Positions 35,155 through 44,249 of a stretch of DNA of 64,000 nt are shown here, one piece after another. Under the pieces are notes generated by a model that had not been told where the DNA came from, searched no databases, and worked only from the letters and a program-made list of their open reading frames with translations. Numbering within the stretch: the first letter of the stretch is position 1; each line of letters begins with the position of its first letter. Source of the stretch: an uncultured Dysgonomonas sp. (GTDB lineage Bacteria > Bacteroidota > Bacteroidia > Bacteroidales > Dysgonomonadaceae); contig NZ_CAKUOF010000001.1 of NCBI RefSeq assembly GCF_934668725.1, positions 338,881-402,880 of the forward strand. The letters run 5' to 3'. The position numbers and the translations under genes are program-made.

Positions 35155-35925
35155 TTATTTATTTATCTCTCGTAATTTAATCTTGGTCAGAGCTTGTTTT
35201 GTATTCAATGGAAAGTCTGCATCCATCATCCAGGCATAAAAACTGGGCTCAACTCTCAGAACTTCCGACACCGCTTTTCCTTTATGCTTGCCAAAGTTAA
35301 AAACCTCTATTCCATTTTCATTCCTTATGATACGCCCTGCCAAATCAACATTATCATTAAAGAATGAATATTCTTCTGCCAATTTTCCCATATCATTAGG
35401 TAAATCAGGGTAACGATCTAACTGTGCCTTAAAAACTTCATAAGTGGCTAAAGTATCAGCTTCTGCCGAGTGAGCATCTTCCAAGTTCTTATCACAATAA
35501 AACTTATATGCCGCTTCTAGTGTACGCTGCTCTTTTTTATGGAAAATAATCTGAACATCAATCAATTTTCTTTTAGAAAAATCAATATCAACCCCTACTC
35601 TGAGAAATTCTTCCGAAAGTAATGGAATATCAAAGCGACTTGAATTAAATCCTGCCAAATCACACCCTTCAATCTGATCAGCCAATGATTTTGCTATCTG
35701 ACGGAATGTTGGTGCATCTTTAACATCTTCATCCGTAATACCATGTATATCCGATGATTCTTTAGGAATCGGCATCTCAGGGTTAATACGCTTTGTTTTT
35801 ATTTCTTCCTTTCCATTGGGAAACACCTTCAGGTAAGAAATTTCGACTATTCTGTCACGAGTTATGTTTGTGCCTGTTGTTTCAAGGTCAAAAAACACTA
35901 TCGGATTTTTCAGGTTTAATTCCAT
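35155..35925 (-). CDS. DEDDh 3'-5' exonuclease (DnaQ-like, ExoX-type C-terminus)
   Basis: A 256-residue nuclease. The N-terminal DEDDh domain has FFDLETTG (Asp13, Glu15), then AGFNSSRFDIPLL, then HSAEADTLATYEVF, giving the four acids and the histidine. The C-terminal ~60 residues (VFNFGKHKGKAVSEVL to WMMDADFP) match the small domain found behind ExoX-type exonucleases. It could be a proofreading epsilon-type or a repair enzyme; the C-terminal domain favours ExoX-like. It lies downstream of dnaN on the same strand, but a strong hairpin ending 20 nt before its start separates them. Confidence 0.9.
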   Translation of the reverse strand: MELNLKNPIVFFDLETTGTNITRDRIVEISYLKVFPNGKEEIKTKRINPEMPIPKESSDIHGITDEDVKDAPTFRQIAKSLADQIEGCDLAGFNSSRFDIPLLSEEFLRVGVDIDFSKRKLIDVQIIFHKKEQRTLEAAYKFYCDKNLEDAHSAEADTLATYEVFKAQLDRYPDLPNDMGKLAEEYSFFNDNVDLAGRIIRNENGIEVFNFGKHKGKAVSEVLRVEPSFYAWMMDADFPLNTKQALTKIKLREINK

Positions 35926-35945
35926 AAAGTAAACTGTATTGAAGC

Positions 35946-35991
35946 AAAAACTTTATCATTCTTTGGATATATAAAGAATGATAAAGTTTTT
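35946..35991 (-). terminator. 19-bp perfect hairpin between dnaN and the exonuclease gene
   Basis: AAAAACTTTATCATTCTTT (35946-35964) pairs perfectly with 35973-35991 over an 8-nt loop. On the minus strand the stem ends in five T, so it can act as the dnaN terminator. It ends 20 nt before the exonuclease ATG. Confidence 0.75.
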
Positions 35992-36063
35992 AATTTGCTC
36001 ATTATATTATCAATATTAATATCGTATTAGATCTCGTTTTTATTGCCAGCAGGCAACTTGCTT

Positions 36064-37188
36064 TTAATCATTAAGCATCATTGGCATTAAAAGCATAAGA
36101 AGATCCTCTCCATCGCCTTTCTCTACGGGGAAAATAAGTCCAGCACGCGAGGGATCTGATAATTCAACAGAAACCTCTGTCGCCGGAATATTATTTAGTA
36201 TTTCTATTAAAAAATTAGACTTGAAGCCGATATTCATGGCAGTACCTTCGTATTGGCATGGAATAGTTTCTTCTGCTGCAGTTGAAAAGTCTATATCCTG
36301 AGCTGACACTAATAATTTATTATCAGACAACTGTAATTTAACTAAGCTACTTGCTGGATTAGAGAATACGGATACACGCTTTAAAGCGTTTAAAAACGCC
36401 AACCTGTCTAAAACAACTTTATTAGGGTTATTTTGAGGTATTACCGAATTGTAATTAGGGTAACGTCCTTCAATAAAACGGCAAGTCATTGTATAACTTG
36501 ACATTGTTATATAGGCATTATTCTCATCAAATTTGATTGTAACAACTTCCGATTCCTTAGGCAAAATACTCTTCAGCAAGTTTGCTGGTTTTTTGGGCAG
36601 GATAAAAGATGCTCTTTCAGACCCTTTAGCCGATAAAGTTTTACTGCGTACTAATTTATGCCCGTCTGATGCCACGAATGTAAGATCTTCGGTAGTAATA
36701 TCAAAATAAATTCCATTCATCACCGGACGAAGCTCATCATCTGCACTGGCGAACAAGGTTCTATTGATAGCTGTACACAGAATCTGAGGATCTATAGACA
36801 AACTGATAGCTGTATCTTTTAATTCTTTCGGTTGTGGGTATTCTTCGCCACTTTGACCTATAAAATTATATTTTCCATTATGGAAATAAATAAAGATCTC
36901 TAAGTTATCATCATTTATCTCAAACGTAAGAGGTTGATCGGGAAGCTCTTTCAGTGGATCTAATAAGTTACGGGCATTAATTGCCAATTTTCCTGAACCT
37001 TCTACTTCATTTACTTCTAACGAAGTTACAAGACGTGTTTCTGTATCTGCGGCCGTAAGCGTCAACGTAGAACCATTAAGCTCCAATAAGAAACAATCTA
37101 AAATAGGCAATGTATTTTTTGAATTGATCACCTTGCTAATTGACTGAAGATGACTCAGTAAAGCAGTACTAGATACAACAAATCTCAT
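36064..37188 (-). CDS. dnaN: DNA polymerase III beta sliding clamp
   Basis: Ring clamp that holds the replicative polymerase on DNA. The 374 residues contain three clamp domains. The ATG at 37188 begins MRFVVSSTALLSHLQSI, the usual beta-clamp opening (compare E. coli MKFTVEREHLL), and lies 36 nt past a full promoter (37224-37254). A longer frame with 57 more residues is not used because it contains that promoter. The C-terminus ends LLMLLMPMMLND, like the hydrophobic end common to clamps. dnaA and origin are not in the window. Confidence 0.97.
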   Translation of the reverse strand: MRFVVSSTALLSHLQSISKVINSKNTLPILDCFLLELNGSTLTLTAADTETRLVTSLEVNEVEGSGKLAINARNLLDPLKELPDQPLTFEINDDNLEIFIYFHNGKYNFIGQSGEEYPQPKELKDTAISLSIDPQILCTAINRTLFASADDELRPVMNGIYFDITTEDLTFVASDGHKLVRSKTLSAKGSERASFILPKKPANLLKSILPKESEVVTIKFDENNAYITMSSYTMTCRFIEGRYPNYNSVIPQNNPNKVVLDRLAFLNALKRVSVFSNPASSLVKLQLSDNKLLVSAQDIDFSTAAEETIPCQYEGTAMNIGFKSNFLIEILNNIPATEVSVELSDPSRAGLIFPVEKGDGEDLLMLLMPMMLND

Positions 37189-37223
37189 ATATATTGGTTT
37201 TATTAAGTTACGTTTTGTACTAA

Positions 37224-37254
37224 CAAAAGTAGCGATATTTTTTTTAAGAACAAA
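37224..37254 (-). promoter_or_regulatory. Promoter of dnaN (complete Bacteroidota consensus)
   Basis: Minus strand TTTG (37251-37254), 19 nt, then TACTTTTG (37224-37231), 36 nt before the ATG. It decides the start of dnaN. Confidence 0.85.
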
Positions 37255-37337
37255 AAGTGAGACTACAGACTGACTCTTTGTAATATACTCTGCAAATATG
37301 CATGGTTTACTGTTAAGAGATATCAGGGTACAAGATA

Positions 37338-37367
37338 CAAAAAGAGACCTATTTTTCAATAGATCTC
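37338..37367 (-). terminator. Terminator after the GH20 gene
   Basis: On the minus strand AGAGATCTATT, a short loop and AATAGGTCTCT are followed by five T. One mismatch in the stem. Confidence 0.7.
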
Positions 37368-37387
37368 TTCTCTTTATTTTCTAGAAT

Positions 37388-39748
37388 TTATTTGAAATAT
37401 TTTTCATCTAATACTTTAAATTCTTTTTCTTTATCTGGTCTTATTGATACAGTAATCGGATCCCACTGGGTAGGCCATCCACCAAATATAGCTCCAAGTC
37501 TTACAATTTTAATTGCATGAAGACCTTTTGCCAATGCGATAGATTTATCTGCTCGTGAAGATCTGCGGGCAGTATCGACTCCATTATCATTGGTTATTAA
37601 CAGCTTTCCATCAATCCATAGCTCACTATCAGTACTAAAATAATATACACCATCTTCAGGAATGTCTATATATCCTGTTAGTATAGTACTATAAAAGTCT
37701 TCGGGATATACCTCTAAATAATCATTAATACGATGTTTTGCCTTTTGCGGAGAAGTTATATATTCAATTTCATCAGGAGTTTTACCTTCCAAATCCGCCA
37801 CTTTTCGTGCCACTCCTTTAAAATGCTCAGCTTTCAAGCCGGGTTTCTCGCTTGCTTGCTTTTCAACTGCTGGAGCCGGGGTTTGCTTTTCAATTGTAAT
37901 AGTTCTTACCGGACTCATTTTATCTGAAGCCACTACAGAACGTATTTTCAATGTTGTATTTTCAGTAAAGCTGAGTGGTTTGTCATAAACAGTAGATGTC
38001 AGAGTTGGCTCCGAACCATCTATGGTATAGACAAACTTAACAGGTTCAGTCGATTTAAACTCTAAAACTGTTGAATCGGTAAATGCTATAAAATCACAAG
38101 ATGGAACATTCTTTTGCTCCGGTAGAGGAATATAGTAATTGATACCATGCATTTCTAAACGTACTCTCTGGTTTTCGATTCGACGTTCAAAATCTTCATA
38201 ATTTTTTCTAGTTGGCTGTGACCAGGTTACCTCTGCCAAGGCTATAATACGCGGATAAATATCGAAATCCATATCATCGGTATTATAATTATATTCACAC
38301 CACATATTAGCCTGAGCCCCTAATATATGATGCTTCTTATCTTCTGCTATTTTTGCCGGAATAGGCTCATAACTATAAGTTTCCGATAGAGTAGTCAAAC
38401 CTCCTATAGTCACAGGTAATATTTTAGAGTCACCTTGATAATGATCTAAATACAACCAGTTTCCGGGAGTCATAATCACATCGTGCCCCATATTAGCGGC
38501 AGCAATTCCCCCTTCTTCACCTCTCCAGCTCATAACAGCCGCAGTTGGAGCTAATCCGCCTTCTAGGATTTCATCCCAACCTATCATTTTCTTATTATGT
38601 TTCAATAAGACTTTTTCCATACGTTGCACAAAATAACTTTGTAGTTTTTCTTCTGCAGTATGTTCTTTATCAGCTTTTAGCCCAAGCTCTTTAATACGAG
38701 CCTGGCATTTTGGACATTTTTCCCATCTAACTTTAGGACATTCGTCTCCTCCGATATGGAAATACTCACTGTCAAACAAGGGAATAACCTCTTCAATAAC
38801 ATCTGTAAGAAACTGGAATACGGAATCATTTCCGGCACAATATACATCATTGGCAACTCCCCAAATATTACGTACATCAAAAGGTCCGCCTGTGCAAGAG
38901 AATTCAGGATAAGCAGCCAATGCAGCAACACCATGTCCTGGAAGTTCTATCTCGGGGATTACTTCAATAAAGCGTTCTTTAGCGTATGCTACAATTTCTT
39001 TAACCTGATCTTGTGTATAGAAATAAGGGCCGTAGGTACTACCATCACCTTCTACACGCTTGGCACCTATTTCAGTCAGTTTAGGGTACTTTTTAATCTC
39101 AATACGCCATCCTTGGTCCTCTGTTAAGTGCCAATGAAATGTGTTTATTTTGAACATAGCCAATACATCCAATTGCTTTTTGATATAATCTACATCTGCA
39201 AAATGACGGCATACATCTAAATGTTGACCACGATACAAAAATCGAGGCTCATCCTTAACGCTTACGCAAGGGGCTTTCCATGCTATATTTTTTATAACTG
39301 TTGGGCTTTCAATTTCAGCAGGAAGGAGCTGCATTACAGTTTGCATACCATAAAATGCGCCTTGCGGAGTTTTAGCCTTTATATCTATTCCCTTTTCGCT
39401 CACTTCCAGTAAATAACCTTCATCATTTACAGCTATATCCTTATCTAGATTGATACTTACATAATTAGAACTTGGTACATTAGTTTTAATATCCAAATCA
39501 TAACCGGTTGAATTCTTGATCTTAGCTGCAAAATAAGAGGCTACCTTATCTAAAGATGGATCATTTACTGCAAATACAACATTTTTCGAAAGCTCAAAAC
39601 TTCCTTCATTTTGTTTCAACTCTAAAGGTATCGGGGTTACATTTATACCCTCATTATAAGACTTCTGAACAGGTGTTTCAGCACTACCACATGATGATAC
39701 AAGTAAAGCTAATGCCACTGTACACACAGGTATAAGTTTTTTCAGCAT
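37388..39748 (-). CDS. Beta-N-acetylhexosaminidase (GH20) lipoprotein with PA14 domain
   Basis: Removes terminal beta-linked GlcNAc/GalNAc from glycans, probably at the outer membrane. In order over 786 residues: signal peptide with lipobox ALLVSSC (Cys20); GH20b-like domain (about 30-155); GH20 catalytic barrel (about 160-510) with WHLTEDQGWR and the Asp335-Glu336 catalytic pair in HIGGDECPK; a chitobiase C-terminal-like beta domain (about 550-615, TIDGSEPTLTS); and a C-terminal PA14 domain (about 640-770) likely to bind sugar. Typical of glycan-foraging Bacteroidales. No SusC/SusD pair is adjacent. Confidence 0.95.
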   Translation of the reverse strand: MLKKLIPVCTVALALLVSSCGSAETPVQKSYNEGINVTPIPLELKQNEGSFELSKNVVFAVNDPSLDKVASYFAAKIKNSTGYDLDIKTNVPSSNYVSINLDKDIAVNDEGYLLEVSEKGIDIKAKTPQGAFYGMQTVMQLLPAEIESPTVIKNIAWKAPCVSVKDEPRFLYRGQHLDVCRHFADVDYIKKQLDVLAMFKINTFHWHLTEDQGWRIEIKKYPKLTEIGAKRVEGDGSTYGPYFYTQDQVKEIVAYAKERFIEVIPEIELPGHGVAALAAYPEFSCTGGPFDVRNIWGVANDVYCAGNDSVFQFLTDVIEEVIPLFDSEYFHIGGDECPKVRWEKCPKCQARIKELGLKADKEHTAEEKLQSYFVQRMEKVLLKHNKKMIGWDEILEGGLAPTAAVMSWRGEEGGIAAANMGHDVIMTPGNWLYLDHYQGDSKILPVTIGGLTTLSETYSYEPIPAKIAEDKKHHILGAQANMWCEYNYNTDDMDFDIYPRIIALAEVTWSQPTRKNYEDFERRIENQRVRLEMHGINYYIPLPEQKNVPSCDFIAFTDSTVLEFKSTEPVKFVYTIDGSEPTLTSTVYDKPLSFTENTTLKIRSVVASDKMSPVRTITIEKQTPAPAVEKQASEKPGLKAEHFKGVARKVADLEGKTPDEIEYITSPQKAKHRINDYLEVYPEDFYSTILTGYIDIPEDGVYYFSTDSELWIDGKLLITNDNGVDTARRSSRADKSIALAKGLHAIKIVRLGAIFGGWPTQWDPITVSIRPDKEKEFKVLDEKYFK

Positions 39749-39923
39749 AATTATATTATATTTAGTTATTTAATCAAGGCTAATTTTCACAAACGTTATT
39801 TAACAAACAATTAAAATGCTAAGATAATGAAAAATGAAACATTTACTAATCAACAAAAAGCCTTTATGTTATACAACATAACTGAATAAAGTTGTTACAA
39901 CATCCACTATTTATAAAATAAAC

Positions 39924-39957
39924 AAGGGGAGTATCTTACTTAAAGACTACTCCCCTT
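39924..39957 (-). terminator. Terminator after mdh
   Basis: AAGGGGAGTA pairs with TACTCCCCTT (39924-39933 with 39948-39957), with an inner TCTT/AAGA stem; the minus strand then runs into TTGTTTATTTT. Confidence 0.85.
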
Positions 39958-39988
39958 ATTGTATAAATATTAAACTTACTCTCTTGGT

Positions 39989-40930
39989 TTAAATAGCATT
40001 GATTTCTTTCAATACATTATTTGTTTTATGAACAGCAGCAGCTGACGCTTCGAATTTTTCTTTCTCATCGGCAGTTAGCTTCAAGTCGATAATCTTTTCC
40101 CAACCATTCTTACCCAACACTACTGGAACACCAATACAAATATCGCTTTGTCCATATTCTCCTTCCAAGCTAACACAGCAAGGAATTACTTTCTTCTGAT
40201 CATGTATAATACTTTCCACAACTGCAGCACCTGCAGCACCCGGAGCATACCATGCCGAAGTACCTAACAAACCGGTAAGAGTTGCTCCACCAACCATAGT
40301 ATCGGCTACAACTTTATCCAAAGACTCTTTAGATAAAAGGTCCGAGACTGGAATACCTTTATAAGTAGCCAAACGAGCCATAGGGATCATAGTAGTATCA
40401 CCATGTCCACCAATAACCATACCTTCAACTTCTGTTGGGTTTACACCTAAAGCTTCGCTTAAATAATATTTGAAACGAGAACTATCTAATGCTCCTCCCA
40501 TACCTACTATACGATGTTTAGGAAGACCCGTTACTTTAGAAGCTAAGTAAGTCATCGTATCCATCGGATTAGAGATAATAACCAAGATGGCATTTGGCGA
40601 ATATTTCAAAATGTTTTCCGCAACACTTTTCACAATACCTGCATTTACACCAATCAACTCCTCACGAGTCATACCCGGCTTACGAGGAATACCTGATGTA
40701 ATAACCACAACATCCGAGTTTGCGGTAGCTGCATAATCATTAGTAACACCTTTGATTCTTGAACTGAACTCAAGTAGTTGAGCTGTTTGATTCATATCCA
40801 TTGCTTTTCCTTCGGCAACACCCTCTTTTACATCGAGCATGATTACTTCGTCAGCAATTTTCTTAAATGCGAGTACATTTGCACAAGTGGCTCCGACATT
40901 TCCGGCACCTACAACCGTTACTTTAGACAT
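39989..40930 (-). CDS. mdh: Malate dehydrogenase (LDH-like type)
   Basis: Interconverts malate and oxaloacetate with NAD, in the reductive succinate branch and the TCA cycle. The 313 residues show the NAD motif VGAGNVGATCA (7-17), Asp33 at the end of strand two (NAD preference), IPRKPGMTR with Arg83 and Arg89, Arg152, and the catalytic His176 in VIGGHGDTT. The arginine at 83 supports malate rather than lactate. A -7 box sits 103 nt upstream and a terminator follows. Confidence 0.95.
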   Translation of the reverse strand: MSKVTVVGAGNVGATCANVLAFKKIADEVIMLDVKEGVAEGKAMDMNQTAQLLEFSSRIKGVTNDYAATANSDVVVITSGIPRKPGMTREELIGVNAGIVKSVAENILKYSPNAILVIISNPMDTMTYLASKVTGLPKHRIVGMGGALDSSRFKYYLSEALGVNPTEVEGMVIGGHGDTTMIPMARLATYKGIPVSDLLSKESLDKVVADTMVGGATLTGLLGTSAWYAPGAAGAAVVESIIHDQKKVIPCCVSLEGEYGQSDICIGVPVVLGKNGWEKIIDLKLTADEKEKFEASAAAVHKTNNVLKEINAI

Positions 40931-41032
40931 GATAATTTTGTTTTATAGTTATGAATTAGATTCCATCTGATTATTCGAAATATTTTTCCAAAAAGCCTGA
41001 ATGATAAATAGCATCTATTTCGAATAGACAAA

Positions 41033-41040
41033 CAAAAGTA
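41033..41040 (-). promoter_or_regulatory. -7 box for mdh
   Basis: Minus strand TACTTTTG matches TAnnTTTG. It lies in the 433-nt divergent gap 40931-41363, where I see no open frame or RNA gene I can name. Two plus-strand boxes lie in the same gap (41159-41166 and 41309-41316). Confidence 0.5.
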
Positions 41041-41308
41041 ACTTGTTATTTGCAATTAAGGAATTATTTGAGGACTAATTTTCGTTCCAAATATTAAAAA
41101 ATATTGACAAAAAGTTCTCTATATATAACGTTTTTACAACCAATAATTATCAAATGTATACTTTTGAACCATCCTCTATACACCAAATGTTATTTAGAAA
41201 CTTTCGGCTAATAAACTTTAAACATTCTGTAACTCGATAAATAATGAATACTTAACTAGAATACAGAAAAAACTTCAACAGTCTAAGCTCTCTAATTTAT
41301 ATTATTAA

Positions 41309-41316
41309 TATATTTG
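41309..41316 (+). promoter_or_regulatory. -7 box for the coiled-coil membrane protein gene
   Basis: TATATTTG matches TAnnTTTG, 47 nt before the ATG at 41364. A second plus-strand match, TACTTTTG, is at 41159-41166 with no gene directly behind it. Confidence 0.5.
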
Positions 41317-41363
41317 TATACAAGTCTAACGTATTAAAAAAAGAAGAAAGAAAGTAAAGTTAT

Positions 41364-42263
41364 ATGGAACAGAATACGAAACCTTCAACAAGAAATACCA
41401 AAATATTAATTGCCATTATTGTGGTTTTAATTGTAGGAATGGGTGTTGCAGCATATTTCATTTTCAATCAAAAAACTCAATTGGAAGAATTGCAGCAAGT
41501 AAACGATATTTCTAAACAAAAACTCGAGGATGAATATGCAAGTATAGATACTCAATATGAAGGATTTAAACTTTCAATAAAAAATGACTCTTTGTTTCAA
41601 CAGTTAAGCAACGAACAAGCAAAGGTACAACGTTTGAGGGAAGAGCTTCGCACCGTAAAAGCAACAGACAAAGCAGAGATTAATCGCTTGAATAATGAAC
41701 TTAGCAGTTTGAGAAAAATACTAAAATCGTATATTGTACAAATAGACTCACTTAATCGTGCCAATGAAAGACTAGTACAACAAAATAAAGAAATAACAAA
41801 TAAATACCAAGAAACCACGAAAACATTAAACAAGGTTTCACAAGAGAAAGCCAACCTGAACGAAAAAGTAACTCGTGCCGCCAAGCTTGACGCTACAGCT
41901 ATCAATGTAGCCGCAACTAATTCGAAAGGTAAAGTACAAAAGAAAATAAAGAGTATAGAACAATTGGTAGTATCTTTCACTATTACAAAAAATATCACGG
42001 CAGAACCCGGAGAAAGAGTAATATATGTTCGAATAATGAAACCCGATGACGATATTCTGGTAAAAAACAGAGCTAATACTTTTTCTTTTGAGAATCGAGA
42101 AATTCAATATTCGATGAAACGAGCAATTGAATATGGAGGAGAAGAAGTTCCTGTTACTCTATATTGGAAGGTTGAAGAATATTTAATGCCCGGAACTTAC
42201 AGAGTCGATTTATTTGCTGATGGCAGTTTAATCGGGTCACGCTCTTTTTCTCTCGAGAAGTAA
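41364..42263 (+). CDS. Coiled-coil protein with one N-terminal membrane helix, unknown function
   Basis: A 299-residue protein: a short cytoplasmic N-terminus, one membrane helix (about 14-34, ILIAIIVVLIVGMGVAAYF), a long coiled coil (about 38-175) rich in Glu, Lys, Gln and Asn, and a compact beta-rich C-terminal domain (about 195-299) ending GTYRVDLFADGSLIGSRSFSLEK. The C-terminal domain looks like an immunoglobulin-like or C2-like fold by strand pattern. Similar proteins occur in Bacteroidales (from memory) but no function is known. The ATPase gene starts 76 nt downstream, so possible read-through exists. Confidence 0.78.
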   Translation: MEQNTKPSTRNTKILIAIIVVLIVGMGVAAYFIFNQKTQLEELQQVNDISKQKLEDEYASIDTQYEGFKLSIKNDSLFQQLSNEQAKVQRLREELRTVKATDKAEINRLNNELSSLRKILKSYIVQIDSLNRANERLVQQNKEITNKYQETTKTLNKVSQEKANLNEKVTRAAKLDATAINVAATNSKGKVQKKIKSIEQLVVSFTITKNITAEPGERVIYVRIMKPDDDILVKNRANTFSFENREIQYSMKRAIEYGGEEVPVTLYWKVEEYLMPGTYRVDLFADGSLIGSRSFSLEK

Positions 42264-42339
42264 AAATTTCAGGTATTCCAGTTCAGAGGTATACTTATCA
42301 ATAAATTATACATCGCCTTATTAAATTACTTATAAAGTC

Positions 42340-43482
42340 ATGATACTAGAATCACTAAAATATATAAGGGAAGAGGGTAGATCAAATGAATGGGCTATCG
42401 AAGGTAAAGATGGTAATTTAATTAAATTCGATAACATCAATCTTTTTGTTGGTAAAAATGCCGTAGGTAAAAGCCGAAGCCTAACAGTTTTATGCGAGAT
42501 CGCCAATATCTTGTCTCTAAAAGAGTCAATATCCAATTTAAAATTTGCTGAAACCAAATATCATCTGGCATTAAAAGAGGATGATACAATGTATGAGTAT
42601 ATTATATCCATCGAAAATCATACGATTCACGATGAAATTTTATGGGTAAAGGGAGTCGAAAAATACAATCGGAAAAAGAGGAAAATATATTCAGAGGCAT
42701 CACATCAATTCGAAACACTTGATATCACAGATACCACCCCAATTACATCAATTCAAAATAAAGATAAAGAATACCCTTATATTGCTGAAATATTTGAATG
42801 GAGTCATGCTCTGAAAAACTATGCCTTCACTAATCAATATGAGAAAAACCATTTAATCAAACAAGAAGAAGAGCTCAACAGCCTTCAAGTTGTTGAAGAT
42901 TTTGACCCTGACAATATTATTAAACTTTTCTTTAAAGGCAAAAAAAATTTCGGACAACCCTATATAGACAGTATTATATCCGATTTACATCTAATAGGAT
43001 ATGATGTTAGTAATATTGATTTATTAAAAGACCAACTGGGGATAGGTCTATCTGTACAAGAAGAAGAACTAACAGAACCAACACTTCAATTAGACATGTC
43101 TCAGGGTATGTTTAGAGCATTATCTTTTTTAATACAACTGGAGTATGCTCTTATAAGTAAAATCTCCGTATGTCTTCTTATTGATGATTTAGGGGAAGGA
43201 TTAGACTACTCACGATCAAAATCTCTTATTGATATTATTATTTATAAGATTAACAATTCGAACATCCAGATATTTATCACCTCCAACGATAGGTATATTA
43301 TGAACAAAATACCATTGAGATATTGGTCTGTGATCGAACGAAGACCAAAAGCATCCATATTTCATAATTATCATAATGCGAGAGATATTTTTGAAGATTT
43401 TAAGTATACAGGATTAAACAATTTCGATTTTTTAGCCAGTGATTTCTACCTTCAAGGATTTAAGAACGAAGAGGAAGAGTAA
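42340..43482 (+). CDS. ABC/OLD-type AAA ATPase, first gene of a putative defence pair
   Basis: A 380-residue soluble ATPase of the SMC/OLD-like (AAA_21/AAA_15) type. Walker A is GKNAVGKS (38-45), and a signature-like MSQGMFRALSF sits at 253-263. Walker B is CLLIDDLGEGLD (278-289) with acids 282, 283 and 286, and a switch-like ITSND is at 313-317. The insert between (about 70-245) is divergent. Unlike OLD proteins it has no fused TOPRIM domain; that part seems to be supplied by the next gene, 8 nt downstream. Known systems with an ATPase and a separate TOPRIM protein include AbiL and PARIS. A defence role here is inference from architecture. Confidence 0.85.
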   Translation: MILESLKYIREEGRSNEWAIEGKDGNLIKFDNINLFVGKNAVGKSRSLTVLCEIANILSLKESISNLKFAETKYHLALKEDDTMYEYIISIENHTIHDEILWVKGVEKYNRKKRKIYSEASHQFETLDITDTTPITSIQNKDKEYPYIAEIFEWSHALKNYAFTNQYEKNHLIKQEEELNSLQVVEDFDPDNIIKLFFKGKKNFGQPYIDSIISDLHLIGYDVSNIDLLKDQLGIGLSVQEEELTEPTLQLDMSQGMFRALSFLIQLEYALISKISVCLLIDDLGEGLDYSRSKSLIDIIIYKINNSNIQIFITSNDRYIMNKIPLRYWSVIERRPKASIFHNYHNARDIFEDFKYTGLNNFDFLASDFYLQGFKNEEEE

Positions 43483-43490
43483 GCCAATAT

Positions 43491-44249
43491 ATGAGAAAGA
43501 TTGCATTTTTTGTTGAAGGGCAAACCGAACAAGTCTTCATCAATAGGCTCATAAAAGAGATTATCGGCTCCAAAAACCTTACAGTACTTCTAAAAAAAAT
43601 CTCTGGAGGAACCAATGCTCCCAAACGTGAATTTGTAAGAAATTACAGCATCCCTTTAAAGTCTGAATTTACAGCACTGATATACGATTGCGGATCAGAT
43701 AATAGAGTCAAATCAGAAATACTAGATAATATAAACAGCCTAAGAGAGGCTGGATATAGCTGCATCATAGGGTTAAGGGATTTATACCCATTATCAATAG
43801 AGGAGTTACCGCGTCTTTCAAAAGGATTAAAGTTCCTCCCCTACCCTCTAAAGAAAAAAGACTATCCCTTTGATATAATAATAGCAGTAAGAGAAGTCGA
43901 AACATGGTTTCTTGCAGAAAGTAGCCACTTTCTTAAAGTTGATAAAAAGCTCACCGGACGATTTATCGAAAAGCATTTAGGTTTTAATCCCGATACAGTA
44001 AATCCAATTTCCCGCGAACACCCTTCGGAAGATATAAACAGAATATATAAATTAATAGGGAAATCGTATTCTAAAAAATACTGGCAAGTCGAAAAGTTAG
44101 TAAATCGACTCGACTTCAACAAAATAAGGAAAGACATTCGATTTAAAATTCCCGCTCTTAATGAATTGATAACAGCCATGGAAAATTTTAAAGAAGGCCG
44201 GCTACAAGAGACCCCTATATCTGAAAATGAAAGAAGCAGCTTGAATTAG
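43491..44249 (+). CDS. DUF4276/TOPRIM-like protein, second gene of the putative defence pair
   Basis: A 252-residue protein that looks like DUF4276 or a close TOPRIM-fold relative. The first strand and acid are IAFFVEGQTEQVF (Glu9, Glu13). A second strand carries IYDCGSD (Asp66, Asp70), resembling the DxD of TOPRIM nucleases. Then follow CIIGLRDLYP (Arg96, Asp97) and the family-typical IAVREVETWFLAE (Glu135, Glu137). These acids would bind Mg2+ in a nuclease. It follows the ATPase gene by 8 nt and ends in a hairpin shared with the convergent rpmA. Nuclease activity and target are inferred, not shown. Confidence 0.82.
   Translation: MRKIAFFVEGQTEQVFINRLIKEIIGSKNLTVLLKKISGGTNAPKREFVRNYSIPLKSEFTALIYDCGSDNRVKSEILDNINSLREAGYSCIIGLRDLYPLSIEELPRLSKGLKFLPYPLKKKDYPFDIIIAVREVETWFLAESSHFLKVDKKLTGRFIEKHLGFNPDTVNPISREHPSEDINRIYKLIGKSYSKKYWQVEKLVNRLDFNKIRKDIRFKIPALNELITAMENFKEGRLQETPISENERSSLN

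Noticed and set aside
41597..41998. 133-residue minus-strand frame inside the coiled-coil gene
   Set aside because: Cys/Phe/Ser-rich translation typical of an antisense reading of a Lys/Glu-rich coiled coil.
42340..44249. Direct assignment of the pair as PARIS (AriA/AriB) or Gabija
   Set aside because: The second protein looks like DUF4276 rather than DUF4435 (AriB), and the ATPase lacks the fused TOPRIM of GajA with no helicase partner; the match is at the level of architecture only.
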